NCBI GenBank assembly: GCA_010909165.1
Contig: MU008170.1
Location: forward strand, 1,690,772 to 1,754,771
Length of the DNA: 64,000 bases
Origin: Anthoceros angustus
Lineage: Eukaryota > Streptophyta > Anthocerotopsida > Anthocerotales > Anthocerotaceae
Direction: 5' to 3'
Numbering within the stretch: the stretch's first letter is position 1; the number at the start of each line of letters is the position of its first letter. The position numbers were made by a program, and so were the translations under genes. Shown in pieces: positions 12,590 to 23,427 of the stretch. The notes under the pieces are model-generated. The model did no database searches, had not been told where the DNA came from, and was given only the letters and a program-made list of their open reading frames with translations.

Positions 12590-12790
12590 CATTCTTGTCT
12601 TTTCACATTCCTAAGGTCTCTAGACTCTCTTTGTGAGCTTTTTGACCTAGTTTTTGCCTTCTTCTCTATTCACATTCCTAAGGTCTCTAGACTCTCTCTG
12701 TGAGCTTTTTGACCTAGTTTTTGCCTTCTTCTCTATTCACATTCCTAAGGCCTCTAGATTCTCTCTATGAGCTTTCTGACCGTCGACAGG
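12590..12790. repeat. Minisatellite, about 66-bp unit, three copies
   Basis: The string 'cacattcctaaggtctctag' recurs three times, each followed by 'agctttttgacctagttttt' or a variant. Unit borders are regular at about 66 bases. Confidence 0.82.
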
Positions 12791-12866
12791 CCTTGTAGGA
12801 CTCTTCATAGGTTTCGCCTCTTTTTTTTCCTCCTTACTGTCTTTTTCAAATTTTCCATGTTTCACG

Positions 12867-12930
12867 ATATACTATCTCTTGATGGTCTATCATCAAGCTC
12901 TTGATGGTCTATCATCAAGAGATAGTATAT
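12867..12930. repeat. Inverted repeat with perfect 18-bp arms
   Basis: The left arm 12867-12884 (atatactatctcttgatg) pairs perfectly with 12913-12930. The 28-base centre itself contains short inverted copies of 'catcaag', so a long cruciform or hairpin is possible. No open reading frame or T-run identifies it as a terminator. Confidence 0.8.
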
Positions 12931-13004
12931 CCAAATGATGTGTGTCCAAATGGCCTAGGCCAAATGGAGACACATTTATAAGAACGCCGTGATTAAGCAT
13001 CCTG

Positions 13005-13385
13005 CGCTTGGATCGGTACTTAGATGGGGTGCCTAAAGGGAGTGGATGTCCTTGGTGCAAGTAGCTTAGGGACACCATGGTACAAGTTGTTAAGTACCAA
13101 GTCCCATGACGGAATCCTTACTTAGATGGGGTGCCTAAAGGGAGTGGATGCCCTTGGTGCAAGTAGCTTAGGCACACCATGGTACAAGTTGTTAAGTACT
13201 AAGTCCCATGACGGAGTCCTGCGCTTGGATCGGTACTTAGATGGGGTGCCTAAAGGGAGTGGATGCCCTTAGTACAAGTAGCTTAGGCAGTACTTAGATG
13301 GGGTGCTTAAAGGGAGTGGATGCCCTTGGTGCAAGTAGCTTAGGCACACCATGGTACAAGTTGTTAAGTACCAAGTCCCGGAAAC
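13005..13385. repeat. Tandem repeat, about 100-115-bp unit
   Basis: 'tacttagatggggtgcctaa' begins units at about 13017, 13120 and 13234, and a variant begins a partial unit at about 13290. Each full unit includes 'gcaagtagcttagg' and most include 'caccatggtacaagttgtta'. The third unit is internally shortened. Confidence 0.8.
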
Positions 13386-13575
13386 CCGTCCTCAGCGGAC
13401 TTAAATAAAATTCTTCTTCTTCTTCTTATCATCTTATTTATGTTGTTGTTATTCGTAGAAATGTTCACCTTGTGGTCGGGGGCTCGAACCCCCCGTGTGG
13501 CGGTGTGCCCAGCACATGACTGAAACAGCTCGAACCCCCCGTGTGGCGGTGTGCCCAGCACATGACTGAAACAGT
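13385..13575. repeat. CTT microsatellite and a 46-bp direct duplication
   Basis: A (cttctt)n tract lies near 13410-13427. It is followed by two consecutive copies of a segment containing 'cgaaccccccgtgtggcggt' and 'gtgcccagcacatgactgaa'. The first copy starts with a tRNA T-arm-like hairpin (gggggctcgaacccccc), but no other tRNA arm is visible. Confidence 0.65.
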
Positions 13576-13633
13576 AATATCGCAGTTAGACGTAAGGTTT
13601 TGCATACACTAAGTACATAGTGTACGTTCTCTG

Positions 13634-14285
13634 CAGCCCATCTTTGCAGAGATCGAACATGAGGAAGTGGGAAGCTATAGGGTAGCGTTTGCTGGTAGTC
13701 AGGCGGACAGAGCTGGTGAAGAGGCCGCTGTTCTAGCTGCAAACCCAGTTGAAACTCCAGTTAGGAGAGAGAAGGCGCAGAAGGGAAAGGCTGCTGCTGC
13801 TTAGGGTAAGGAGGTTCCACTCATAGTGGCAAGGCTGGACATTCGGGTTGAAGTTATTAGGAAAGTGCAAAGGCATCCAGATACAGACTCTTGGTATGTC
13901 GAGGAGATTGATGTGGGTGACACAGCACCACGCACTGTGGTGAGCGGTCTGCTGAAGTACGTCCCGACTCCCCATTGAAGCCATGGAGAATCACCGTAGT
14001 CCTGTGCAATCTCAAGCCTGCCAACAAGTGCGGCAGCAGGGCTTAAGCTTTAGTGCTGCTTCAAACTCTGACCATATTCTGGAGCAACTGGTGGCTCCTC
14101 CCAAATGTGCACCAGCATGAGAAAGGGTGCAGTTTCCAGGCTTTCCAGGCGAACCAGATAACGTGCTCAATCCCAAGTAGAAGATTCGGGAAACAGTGCA
14201 GCCGGACTTGATCACCAACAAGTATCTGGTTGCTTGTCACAAAGAGACCTCACCACAACCACCGCGTGGTGCAATCCGCGGTGCA
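13634..14285 (+). pseudogene. Methionyl-tRNA synthetase C-terminal (EMAPII-like tRNA-binding) pseudogene
   Basis: The plus strand reads as the end of the plant cytosolic MetRS catalytic region followed by the appended tRNA-binding domain. Landmarks in order: [80 protein letters not shown] and QPDLITNKYLVACHKE. Stops interrupt the linker (TAG near 13802), the end of the first conserved block (TGA near 13975) and several later sites. There is at least one frameshift between the CNLKP region and LVAPPK. No intron-like gaps appear across about 650 bases, which fits a processed retrocopy or an exon fragment. The 5' catalytic part is missing. Confidence 0.82.
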
Positions 14286-14714
14286 ATTTGTTTAGAAGTG
14301 GTGCAATCCGGTAGACCATCGGAGAAATCATCAGTATTGCATGGTCGATTCCATTTGTGTGTTCACGAACAGCATTGGTACGCGATGGTGGCTCAACAGG
14401 TGGTTCAGCATGATGGCACCAGCCCAAGCTTTTCCATTACATGTCCTTGCTGTGCTAAAGTACAATGTCCCTTTTCCTCGGGTCAAGGGAAAGTCCTTCA
14501 CTGCTCTGAAGGAGAAGAAACAGAAAGAAACTTCACCAGACACGTAGCAAGGCGAGCCTCCTGTCTGCTTGGAATACAAGTCATATCCTTGCCAAAGCTT
14601 CAATTTTCAGGACTTTGTTCATCGAGCAGATGAACGGTCCAGGCATTCATAAGGTACACGGACTTGATACAAATTTCAGCAAGAGCGAAGGAAAGGAATT
14701 GCTTTCCCTCACGT
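14286..14714. other. Spacer between MetRS pseudogene and UGP3 3' end
   Basis: No recognisable gene. It probably contains the UGP3 3' untranslated region on the minus strand. Confidence 0.4.
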
Positions 14715-17578
14715 TCATAATATAGCTGCTGTTCCCTCGTTTTGGTTGAGTTTCAAATGAATGTGGCCACCGGCCTTCACAATATAGTGCCAGGACCATG
14801 AACCTTGACTGGGTATTGGTTCCAAGGTCTTACAAAAACCTGTCCACAACACCAAATCGAAAAATGTCAATTCCTGAAGCACTACGGATAAGCAAAACCC
14901 AAGCCACTCTGAACGATATGATAATGAGCATACTCTTTACCTGCCTCAGACCCAGTGACCCGCATCCTGAATCCATCAGGCACTCGAAAACTTTGAGGCC
15001 CTTCAAACACAACGCCAAAAGCCTCAAACTCAGAGTTTCCTTCCAGTACTATCTCCAGTGACTCAAATCTCTTCATTTTCCGCTGCCAAAAAACATTTTC
15101 GGGACAGTTCCAATCCACCCCCTTGTTGACAACTTGGACTCTCTCCAACCTGCACCTCCCACAGCCATCTCCGTATCGTAGTAGCATTTCCCCATTCCGT
15201 GCCCTGGATGCTGAGCCCATGACATTATCAGCATGCACTATCAGGCTTCCATCAAGCTCTACATCCTTCCAGGAAAATTCTGCTATTTCCAGTTGTAACT
15301 CTGAACCTTCGGCTACGGAGCCCCCACGGATCTTCTGGCGGATCACATCCCAGAGCGGTCCTAATGCTGGGTGGAACAGTACGACAAAAGGAGGTGCGCT
15401 GTCCACATAACAATGGTTATTCTCCATCTGCGGCATCTTCACGCCACAGGAAGTAAGCAGATCAAACCCATTCCGGGTAACGTCTAAAAATGATCCATCG
15501 GGAGTCTGATGCAAAGTCTGCTCATTAGGCTTCCTCCTCCTCTTCGCTGAAGAAGTAACCTTCCTTCGCTGATTATAAGTTATAAACGTATCCAAATCCT
15601 CCATCAACTGGGGTGAGCGTCGAGAGCGAAACTGATTTACAAGAGAGTCCGCAACATTTTGCATCGTGCATTCCAGTCTACCAGCAAGAACACTGTGGTG
15701 TTGCCCCATAGAGTCCTCGAAAGTAACAGGTTTTTTCAGGTTTAAGATCATGCCTGGCAATGAAGCAGAGCACCCACTGGAAGCCACTTTCTCCACAGCC
15801 GCAAGATCAACAAATAATACATTCGTGTTGGCTGGATACTGGGCCTCCATGCTACCCGGAGAGACGGGCACATCGGGAATCCCAAGCTTGTTGAATTCCG
15901 TGTACTCAATACAGGTGACAGCATATTCCCAAGTGCCATCCCATGTGTTCCTCTCAACCAGCACGTTCACACCCTCGGCTGTCCCCACATTCCTCTTGCA
16001 GCTCGCAAAACCAAACTTTTTGTTATGATGAAGCCCAATACCCGATAGGGCAAGAAGCGTTACATCGGTGCCCGCCACAGGATTGCTAATCTGTCTGACA
16101 ATAGCTGCTTTCCGGCCCTTCTCCCGGAACCATCGGAAGACACCAGCATCTTTAGCCAGCTTCCAGATCACACCATGACCCCCGGGTTTCACTACTGCTG
16201 TCAGTGGCCCGCTGGTCAACCATCGCCCATCTGCAGCTGACACTGTGGGCACCAGCGGCTGCTCGAAAATTTTGAAGTTGCCTCGCCCACGGCCAAACCA
16301 ATCAAAGCTCTCACACAGGGCCTGTACTCTGTCGTTGTTTTTCTTAGCTGCACTCGACATGATGGCAACTGGGATCAATATCTGCTCTCCAAAAACCTTG
16401 AAGTGCAGATACTCTCTTGCTTGCAGATCCCGCACGAGACCTTCCAGCAAAGTCCTCCCACAATACGGCAACATGGCCACAGGCAAACACTCCCCAGTCA
16501 CATCATCCACAAGCCCCAGGCGGTCACCTGCACCGCCAAGAGGGTATATTTCACCCATTTCCGGCAATCCCTGGAGACCCCAGCTCGCAGCTTGGGCTGC
16601 ATAAGCTGCATTCTCCGACAGATCTGGCCCTGAAGGAACGTAGAAGCACCTGTTATCAGCACTGCAATGCCCACTCATGGCCTTAACGGCCTTCCTCTTC
16701 AACTGAGAGTTGTTGATGAGCTCCAAGGCTGCCACCTGGTACCCCACAATCCCTCCGATACAGTCATAGAATCTCTCCACTCTAGCCAGCACACTGATAA
16801 ACTTAGACAGTGCCAGATGCATCTGGCTCGAAACACCATCATCATGCCCTGCCCAGCTGCCCCGTTCCAGCCGCTTCACATCAAGCTTCCCCTGTGTCTT
16901 CTTCCTCCCTGCACCATCCCACCCATCAATCATCTGCGCAAGAACCACAAACGCTTCCTTCAGCAAGTGACCCTGGAACTGAGCCGAGCTGCTCCTCACC
17001 ATGTCACCATCCCGTCCCCCAGACCCATCCAAGTGCACGTCCTGCCAGGAAAACGGCACATCCAGAACATGCTCCTGACCCGCAGCGACCAGACACTTCA
17101 ACAGGTAAAGCTCCTCCGCATCCAGAACATGCATAGCCAACACCGCAGCCGGCTGCACGTAAACACTACCACCTGCCCTCCCAAAAACAGCCTGCACTCT
17201 CCGACAAGTGTCAAGCACAGCCACCTTCTCCTCCAGAGTCCCCAGCTTCAGCAGCCTCCTCTGCAACTCCTTCAGGTCCTGGATCTCCTGAACCAGGGCC
17301 TTGTCCCTTCGGCCCTCAGCATCCACCGGAGGAGACACCACCGGCGGCACGGACACCAGGGGGGAGGGGGAGATGCTGGAACCAAGCCGTGGCTGCGCAA
17401 CGTGCAAAGCAGCTCCCCTCTTGAATGCCCTAGGCTCCTTGTTCTGCCCCGCAGCCGAGGCCCTGAAGACCGTCCTTCGCAGCCCATCATCCGTCAGGCC
17501 AGAACCCAGCTCTCCAGGACATCTTCCGCACAAATGCAGAGGCGTTAATTTCACAGAATAAAATCCCACGCCAAACAT
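14715..17578 (-). CDS. UGP3: UTP-glucose-1-phosphate uridylyltransferase 3, chloroplastic
   Basis: UGP3 makes UDP-glucose in the plastid stroma for SQD1 and sulfolipid synthesis. Two exons: 17578-14941 and 14839-14715 (stop TGA), joined in phase at GTAAAG and CAG. The product is 920 residues against about 880 in Arabidopsis. Conserved phrases run through the protein: ILIPVAIMSSAAKKNNDRV, FDWFGRGRGNFKIFEQPLVP, VVKPGGHGVIWKLAKDAGVF, GIGLHHNKKFGFASCKRN, CIEYTEFNKLGIPD, AQYPANTNVLFVDLAAVE, LAGRLECTMQNVADSLVNQF and PELQLEIAEF-like text near the C-terminus. Exon 2 ends with SQGSWSWHYIVKAGGHIHL, matching the family's end. The first 60 or so residues look like a transit region; the ATG at 17578 is the first in frame. 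The nearly intron-free main exon of 2.6 kb is unusual for a plant gene of this length. Confidence 0.94.
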
Positions 17579-18434
17579 GGTAGCTACCCAACAAGGTGAA
17601 GAGTTCAGACGCGTCTCAACCCACTGTGAGGCGATTCAAACTCCACAACACCGACAATCGCACATTGTACAAACAAGTGGACATGCAACAGCAGCGTCCA
17701 GCTGCACCGACCGGCATGGCCGATGTTGCGGAGCAAGAGCAGCAGCAGAAACAGAGGCCATGGCAAGGCAATTCAGGAGACTAGCAAACATTGAATTTCG
17801 CGACCCAGCAATCCTAATCCTCCGCGCACCACCGCTCTGCTCCCCTCACATCACATCCTGCAAATTCCAGCCGGCAGGCAACTTGATCACGTAAGCACAT
17901 CAACTGGCGGCAATCGGGCGTGAGATCCGATCCTGGATTGCCTTGGTGCTCGCAGCGAGCTCAAAAAGTCCTGGGTGGAGGCCTGCCATGACGTAATATG
18001 CTACGGAGATGCGGGGGAGATCCGTTACGGAGCAGGCAGCTGGTCCCGGGCATATCCGCGCGTCTGCGATGCTATGCTGGAAGTTTGTTGCATGCGCTAA
18101 TAAAGGAGATGGCAGCGACGCACCTGGGTTGCAGGCAGGCAGACAGCGCCAGCGCCGACACTTGTGGTTGGCCTTCGCCGCTGCCAGCATATCCGATACC
18201 CAAAGGATACTCGTGCAAATGTGCAAATATTCAAAGTTTCAAACTCAAGGCAGGACATGGACTTGTGTCAGCGGAAACCTTCCACGCAGGATTTTTCTGC
18301 ACGGTTGGGGAGTCCGTTGGGAACCCTAAATTCATAAATGGGTTAGCTTGAGGAGCTGCAACACGGGCCCCGATTTTCTGGGGTCATGGAGCTGACTGTA
18401 CAAGGACATTGGACCGGTAGGACTGGAGACTTAT
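17579..18434. other. Spacer between UGP3 5' end and TBC gene 3' end
   Basis: No gene recognised. It should contain the UGP3 promoter and leader and the TBC gene 3' untranslated region, both on the minus strand. No clear TATA box stands out. Confidence 0.4.
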
Positions 18435-20274
18435 CTAGGTTAAGACCGGAGACGAGGGGTTGCTGTCGGATCGACTCCACCTGCGGAACCTCTGCTCTAG
18501 ATCTGCGATGACAGCTGTTTGCTGCTTCTTGCTCTGCTTGGGGATGGAGAGCATCCATAGCGACCCGACTTTCTCCGAAGCAGCCTGCCAAACACGCGTG
18601 CTTTAGCTTCCTGGACGGAAAGCCCTAACGCGCTGACGCTATGTCGGATTTGCAGGCGTGGCGTATACTTACCTTGAACAGAACGTCAGGGTCGTACATT
18701 CGGTGGGTTACATTTTGTAACACAGTGATCGTCTCGCCGATGTGATTGGTAGCCAGCAACTCATCTTCTCTTATCTGCGATCAGGTGGACACATTAGCCG
18801 TGAAGCCAACAACTTTGTGATATCAGCCTGCTAAGGCCTGAGGATCAAGATACCGTTACGCAACAGCTGTGCACACCTTGAATATCGCCAAAGCCACTCT
18901 GAACAAGAACTTCACTCCCTCGTTAAATACGACGTCCCACACTCTCAAAGTTGTCTGTAGCATGGCAAAGATTACTTAATGCTGGTAGGGCCACATGAAG
19001 AGAAAACGATATCCGCCAGATATGCAAAGCATTGACTAATGAAGCTCTTACCTCAGACGGGAAACTTTTAGCAAAAAGACACAGAAACCATTCCGTGGTG
19101 ATCAGCGAGATGTCAAAGCCAATATGATCAAAATGGGCTGCCAGCCTGTGAAAGCCACCAAGACTTATGAGACACGAACTTGAAGGTGCTAACTCTACGG
19201 TCGCGTACAAACATGTGGAGTTAGACAACGCACCGTGGACATTTTTTCACAAAAACTTCGTTGAAGACACGCTGCTGGACGTGACACCCTGTCAGATTCT
19301 CCGAGTAACAATCACTGAACAGAACATTTTCCAGCAATACGGCGAGCATCCAGAAGGCCTGTTCCTCGGTTTTCATCACAAGAAGCAACAGTGCTGCCAC
19401 ATAGTTCATTCCCTGCATAGAGTAAGCAGGCTTGGCGTTATAATCCATCCATTCCCCCAAAACCTTAACAGGGCCTCGGATTCGCACAAGTTAAAGCTTT
19501 TGATACACAGGAAAGGCACTCCTACCTGGCAATAACCAATATGAGAATCTCGAAATGAGTAGGCAACGAGGACCCGACGCAATGTAGCCCTTCCTTCCTC
19601 GCTGTTCACCCAAGGATGAGATGGAAATGTTCTGGATAGATCCTACAGGACGTCACACCCGGTAAGATGTTGCCTTGCCTCAGGAGGCCTTGAAGTTAAG
19701 CAAGTTGGCAGATAGGGACCACGTCTACAGACATCTCCTGCTTTGGAACGAGCTCAAATGGGAAACTTACCCGGTCAATCTGGTGTGTCGCAGGGGTTTG
19801 CCTATCAACCACAGCTTCAGTGAGGTCCTGGTAGTAACTATCGGGCACTGTGGATCGCTTCTTGGCAGCCCCAGACAAAGCCTGCCAAACTCGAGGTCTC
19901 AGAGACGGAGGGATGCCTTTCCAAATCAGCTTCTTCAGCTGGACAGACCTTGTTAGGTTGGATATGGAGAGAGATGACACAAGGTTGCCCTGCTCAGAAT
20001 GAGCCGAAATTTCCGGCTGGAGATACCATCCTGCACCCTTGTTTGCCTCCATAGCCCACCACACCCGACCCTGCTCGGCAACCCTCTCCTTCACGAGATT
20101 GAAAACCACAGCATCTTCAGCAGACAGCTCGAGACAGAAGCCATACATATCTACAACTTTAACGGTGATGTTCTTCCGTGTGTGAGTCAATCCTCTGCTC
20201 TCCACTCGGGTTTCCCCGGGATAACCTCGAACCAGGGCATCCTGAGAACCTCCCAAACGCTCAAAGCCGAACAT
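18435..20274 (-). CDS. TBC-domain Rab GTPase-activating protein (intact copy)
   Basis: Accelerates GTP hydrolysis by Rab proteins in membrane traffic. Seven exons joining in phase: 20274-19771, 19642-19526, 19412-19234, 19145-19052, 18954-18877, 18774-18673 and 18584-18435 (stop TAG), giving 407 residues, a normal length for this plant TBC subfamily. N-terminal landmarks are [17 protein letters not shown] and [19 protein letters not shown]. The TBC domain starts at [18 protein letters not shown]. Both catalytic fingers are present: Arg in [14 protein letters not shown] and Gln in [32 protein letters not shown] and [18 protein letters not shown] follow. I chose ATG 20274 (MFGFERL) because family members begin at this point; an in-frame ATG at 20382 would add 36 residues. 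The gene crosses the left border of the tandem duplication, inside exon 5, so only this copy has exons 6 and 7. Confidence 0.93.
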
Positions 20275-21875
20275 ATTCGTGGCTGTTCCACGGGATGACG
20301 GTAGGGTTGCTGTAGGACTTCCCCAAATAAATTTAGCCGCTCTTGGCTCTTCCGAATCCTCCCACCAGCGGCTCGCGTGCACGTTTTGAGACTCGCATGT
20401 CGTCTGAAGAACCCCAATTGTCTGTCTGCGCTCAGTAGACCTCGGTTACACTCCTGCTCCGATTCTCATATGTTAGATAAATATTTCGGTTACACTCCTG
20501 GTCTGATCCGCTGCTAGTATGATCCTCATGTGCTGGACATATGTCAGTCACATTGCACGCTTCATCCCGCAGTCATGCAGCTTTCAAATGACCAAGCCTC
20601 GGCAGCAAAACCACCTGACAAACATACCACAAAATCCATCAAAGAGACGTTCCGATCCACTATCCTCACCACTACAGCAATCCTGGAAAGGCAGAACTGG
20701 CAAATCACTTCACCAAGCCAGAATGCCAGCGATTCCCCTCCTGAACGGGACGAGAGGTTGCAAATGAGTCGAACCGCAAACGTACGGGTTGCCAAATTCC
20801 GACCACAGCTCGGAAGGCTGATTTCCGGCACTCTTGCGCATCAACGATCAGCAGACCTAAAGGCAGCAGGCACTCGAAAACACTCTAACCACGAATCACA
20901 GCAAGCGCAATGTCTGCTACGCCGCAAAGCAAGCGCTCCCGTTCGGCATCACACAACCCCAGCAGAACACATGATGCGCCAGTTCAAATTCCGAACGAAG
21001 CAAGCCAGAAAGAAAACACGGAAACCGTACAATGCCATTCGAAAAACATGCAGCCACTCCAAAAACAGGACAGCTCGCGTCACAGCTACCGGCAAGCACA
21101 ATCCACTTCAACAAAACTCACCAGACACAGATCGGGCACAGCGCATCCGTCCTGAAGCACACGGTCACCTCCCGCTCCTGGACGTCGCAGCTAGCCCTGA
21201 CCGAGATCCGCTCCCACGGCTCCAACGGTCTCCATCTTCACCAAACCAGCAGCAGCGCAGGAAACAGGAACAAGCAGCGCAGCGGGGGCAACAGAACCCG
21301 GCGTCTGAGAGCGGAAGCTGGCGGAAGGGCCGGGCATAACCGACAAAGCAAAGCGCCACCGATCCACGGCCCAGCCAGCCACCTTGCGGGAGCGCATCAA
21401 GCCGAGGCTCAAAATCGCAGATTTTCCCGCCCGCTGCACAAGCAAAAGCAGCAGGCGGCATTGCACCAACCAGCTGCGGGCGCGTGGGGTTTGCGACAGA
21501 GGAGGAGGCGGAGAAGCAACAGCAGAAGCAGCAGTCGTAGCAGATGTGAAGACGTAGAGCATGTGGAGGCGCTGTTGGAGGCAAGCTAACAGAGATGTGG
21601 GGCGTTGCCTTCGCACAGGCTGTTACGGCCCGACGACCACGTGCCAGGATAACTTAGCACTTAGCCTTGCCAACTGGAACGAGGCTACCTGGAAGAAGAA
21701 GTCGCACGACCGTCGGCGCCGCGTTAGAGAATCCCACTGGGAGTGTGTCACCGGCTGCCTCAGCCCGCAGCGAAATAGAAAAAGGCCGCAAGTCTCCCGG
21801 TCGTGAGGGAAATGGCCCAGTGTACACTAGGGGAATGTGGAGACTTTATAAAAGGAACGAGATGGGAAATCTCAT
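20275..21875. other. TBC gene 5' flank, present in all three units
   Basis: Upstream region of the TBC gene, GC-rich and repeat-poor from about 20900 to 21600. A plus-strand open frame at 20530-21339 is not preserved in the other two units, so it is probably chance. TBC first-exon leader and promoter are expected here on the minus strand; a TTTATAAA string at 21843-21850 is the clearest TATA-like motif but lies near the LINE border. Confidence 0.45.
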
Positions 21876-22745
21876 CTACCCGGAGGAAAAAAGGGGACAA
21901 CCACGACGGAGCACCAGGTTAGTGCTCCCGCACTGATCTACCCTATAACCCTCAATCGTCCCCAAGATGTCGTCGTCCAAGATAGGGAAGGGTCTACTTA
22001 TCATTGGAGCCACCGATGCCGCATCTCCAGCACTCGTGATCATCCTAAAGATGGCGCTGGCCAACACCCTTTGCAGGGGATGGAAACCCGTTGCCTGAAA
22101 TATGCCACGACACTGGAAAGGGCTCCCGGAGGCCAACCCCGTCCCTATTGTTGTGGTAGGCCCTTGCGTACTCCTTGATAAAACGAGAAAAAACCTTACC
22201 TAAGGCCCTATGGGTTTCAATGGCAAGGGGATGAAAATGTGACCTTGTTGCATGGGCCTGTACTTGTAAATTTTCTTAGTTGCGCTCCCTTCCGCCGCTC
22301 AACCTAGAGGATTGATGATGACATGGTTGCTAACGGAATCTTTGGTTGGGTCAGTGACAACCACGTCCGCAACCGAGATATCGTCCCCCCGCGTCAAGAA
22401 AAGGTCAGCTCTGATAGAGACGCCATTAAGCAGAGTATACTGCCGCTCCTTGAAAGGGAAGAAACCGCTCTCCTTGGCCATCGAGAACATGACGTCTTGA
22501 ACGGCGTCGTATGTAGCAATACTTGTCCACCCATTGGACCACGCACTAAGTGGGCTCCAGGGTCGTCGATGGAGGGCCCACAGCAACCGGCCGGAAGAGA
22601 ACAGGCTAGTGGTTGGACCAGACCCAGGCGAAACTTCATCGCGGTAGAAAAAGAAGCTGGTGCGATTCGGAACGCCTGGATGCAAGGGCAGGCCAGGAGC
22701 CAGGAACCTGCACCCTTCCCTGAGCAAGAGCGAAGACGAGCTCTA
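21876..22745 (-). mobile_element. LINE 3' fragment (unit 1 copy)
   Basis: Minus-strand frames 22727-22299 and 22136-21876 encode the same post-reverse-transcriptase domain as at 8.4 kb: ISVADVVVTDPTKDSVSNHV, then FIPLAIETH-type text near 22220, then HPLQRVLASAIFRMITSAGD. At least two frameshifts separate these pieces. The fragment is also in unit 2 but ends at the border of unit 3. Confidence 0.62.
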
Positions 22746-23427
22746 GTAGGAGAGGAATAGACACCAGGTAGGTGGTAACACCAGGAAAGGCTTATATAAG
22801 AAGCTACATATACAGTGAATTTTCTATTTAGTCACCTAGTCGGTCCTGTAACATTTTGTGATTCTTACAATACATCATCACAATCAATGCAATTAAAAAT
22901 ATTATTTTTTCTCTTCCTACAAGACTTTTGTTTTCAACAATTTATCATTCAAGGTTACCAAATACCCCAAGTGCACTATCCGTAATAGGGAGCAAGAGCA
23001 GATCAGCAAGTATATGTTTTTTCCACTCCTCGCTGGTTAGAAGGGTGTGGCACAAAGTGGAAAAGTGGAGGGGACGCAGATGCAAGGTGTGGAGAAGTTG
23101 ATGGCGGCCGGTTTGTGGTGGGCCCATGCCAAATGTCTTAAGATTCAAGCGATGCAAAAGGTCTTTACTACTAGTTCAAGTTTTTAATCACGAGATAAAA
23201 GATAAGGGTAAGTCAAGATGAGGACATATTTAGATTACGAGGTTCACAAAAGGGTTGAAACGCTAGAAGGAACCCTTTAAAATGAAAAAATCAAAAAAGT
23301 AAAAGAACAAAAATGCCAAAACTCAAGCAGCATCGCACTTGTATCTAAAACTGAAATTTTTTGGGTTTGTTTCATATTTGTTTTTGATGTTTTGTTCATT
23401 TTTTTGGGAATGGACCGTATGGGAATG
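22746..23427. other. AT-rich spacer
   Basis: No gene seen. Poly(A)- and poly(T)-rich stretches, with the matching part of unit 2 at about 36006-36826. Confidence 0.4.

Noticed and set aside
13465-13500. Possible tRNA gene (T-arm-like hairpin with CTCGAACCCC)
   Set aside because: No acceptor stem, D-arm or anticodon arm can be built around it, and the segment is part of a 46-bp tandem duplication.
16667-17548. Plus-strand open frame of 293 codons
   Set aside because: It is antisense to the UGP3 exon; the minus strand has the conserved protein.
20530-21339. Plus-strand open frame of 269 codons upstream of the TBC gene
   Set aside because: The frame is broken at different places in the copies at 33.8 and 46.8 kb, and its residue make-up is Gln/Arg/Ser-rich without a fold; probably not coding.
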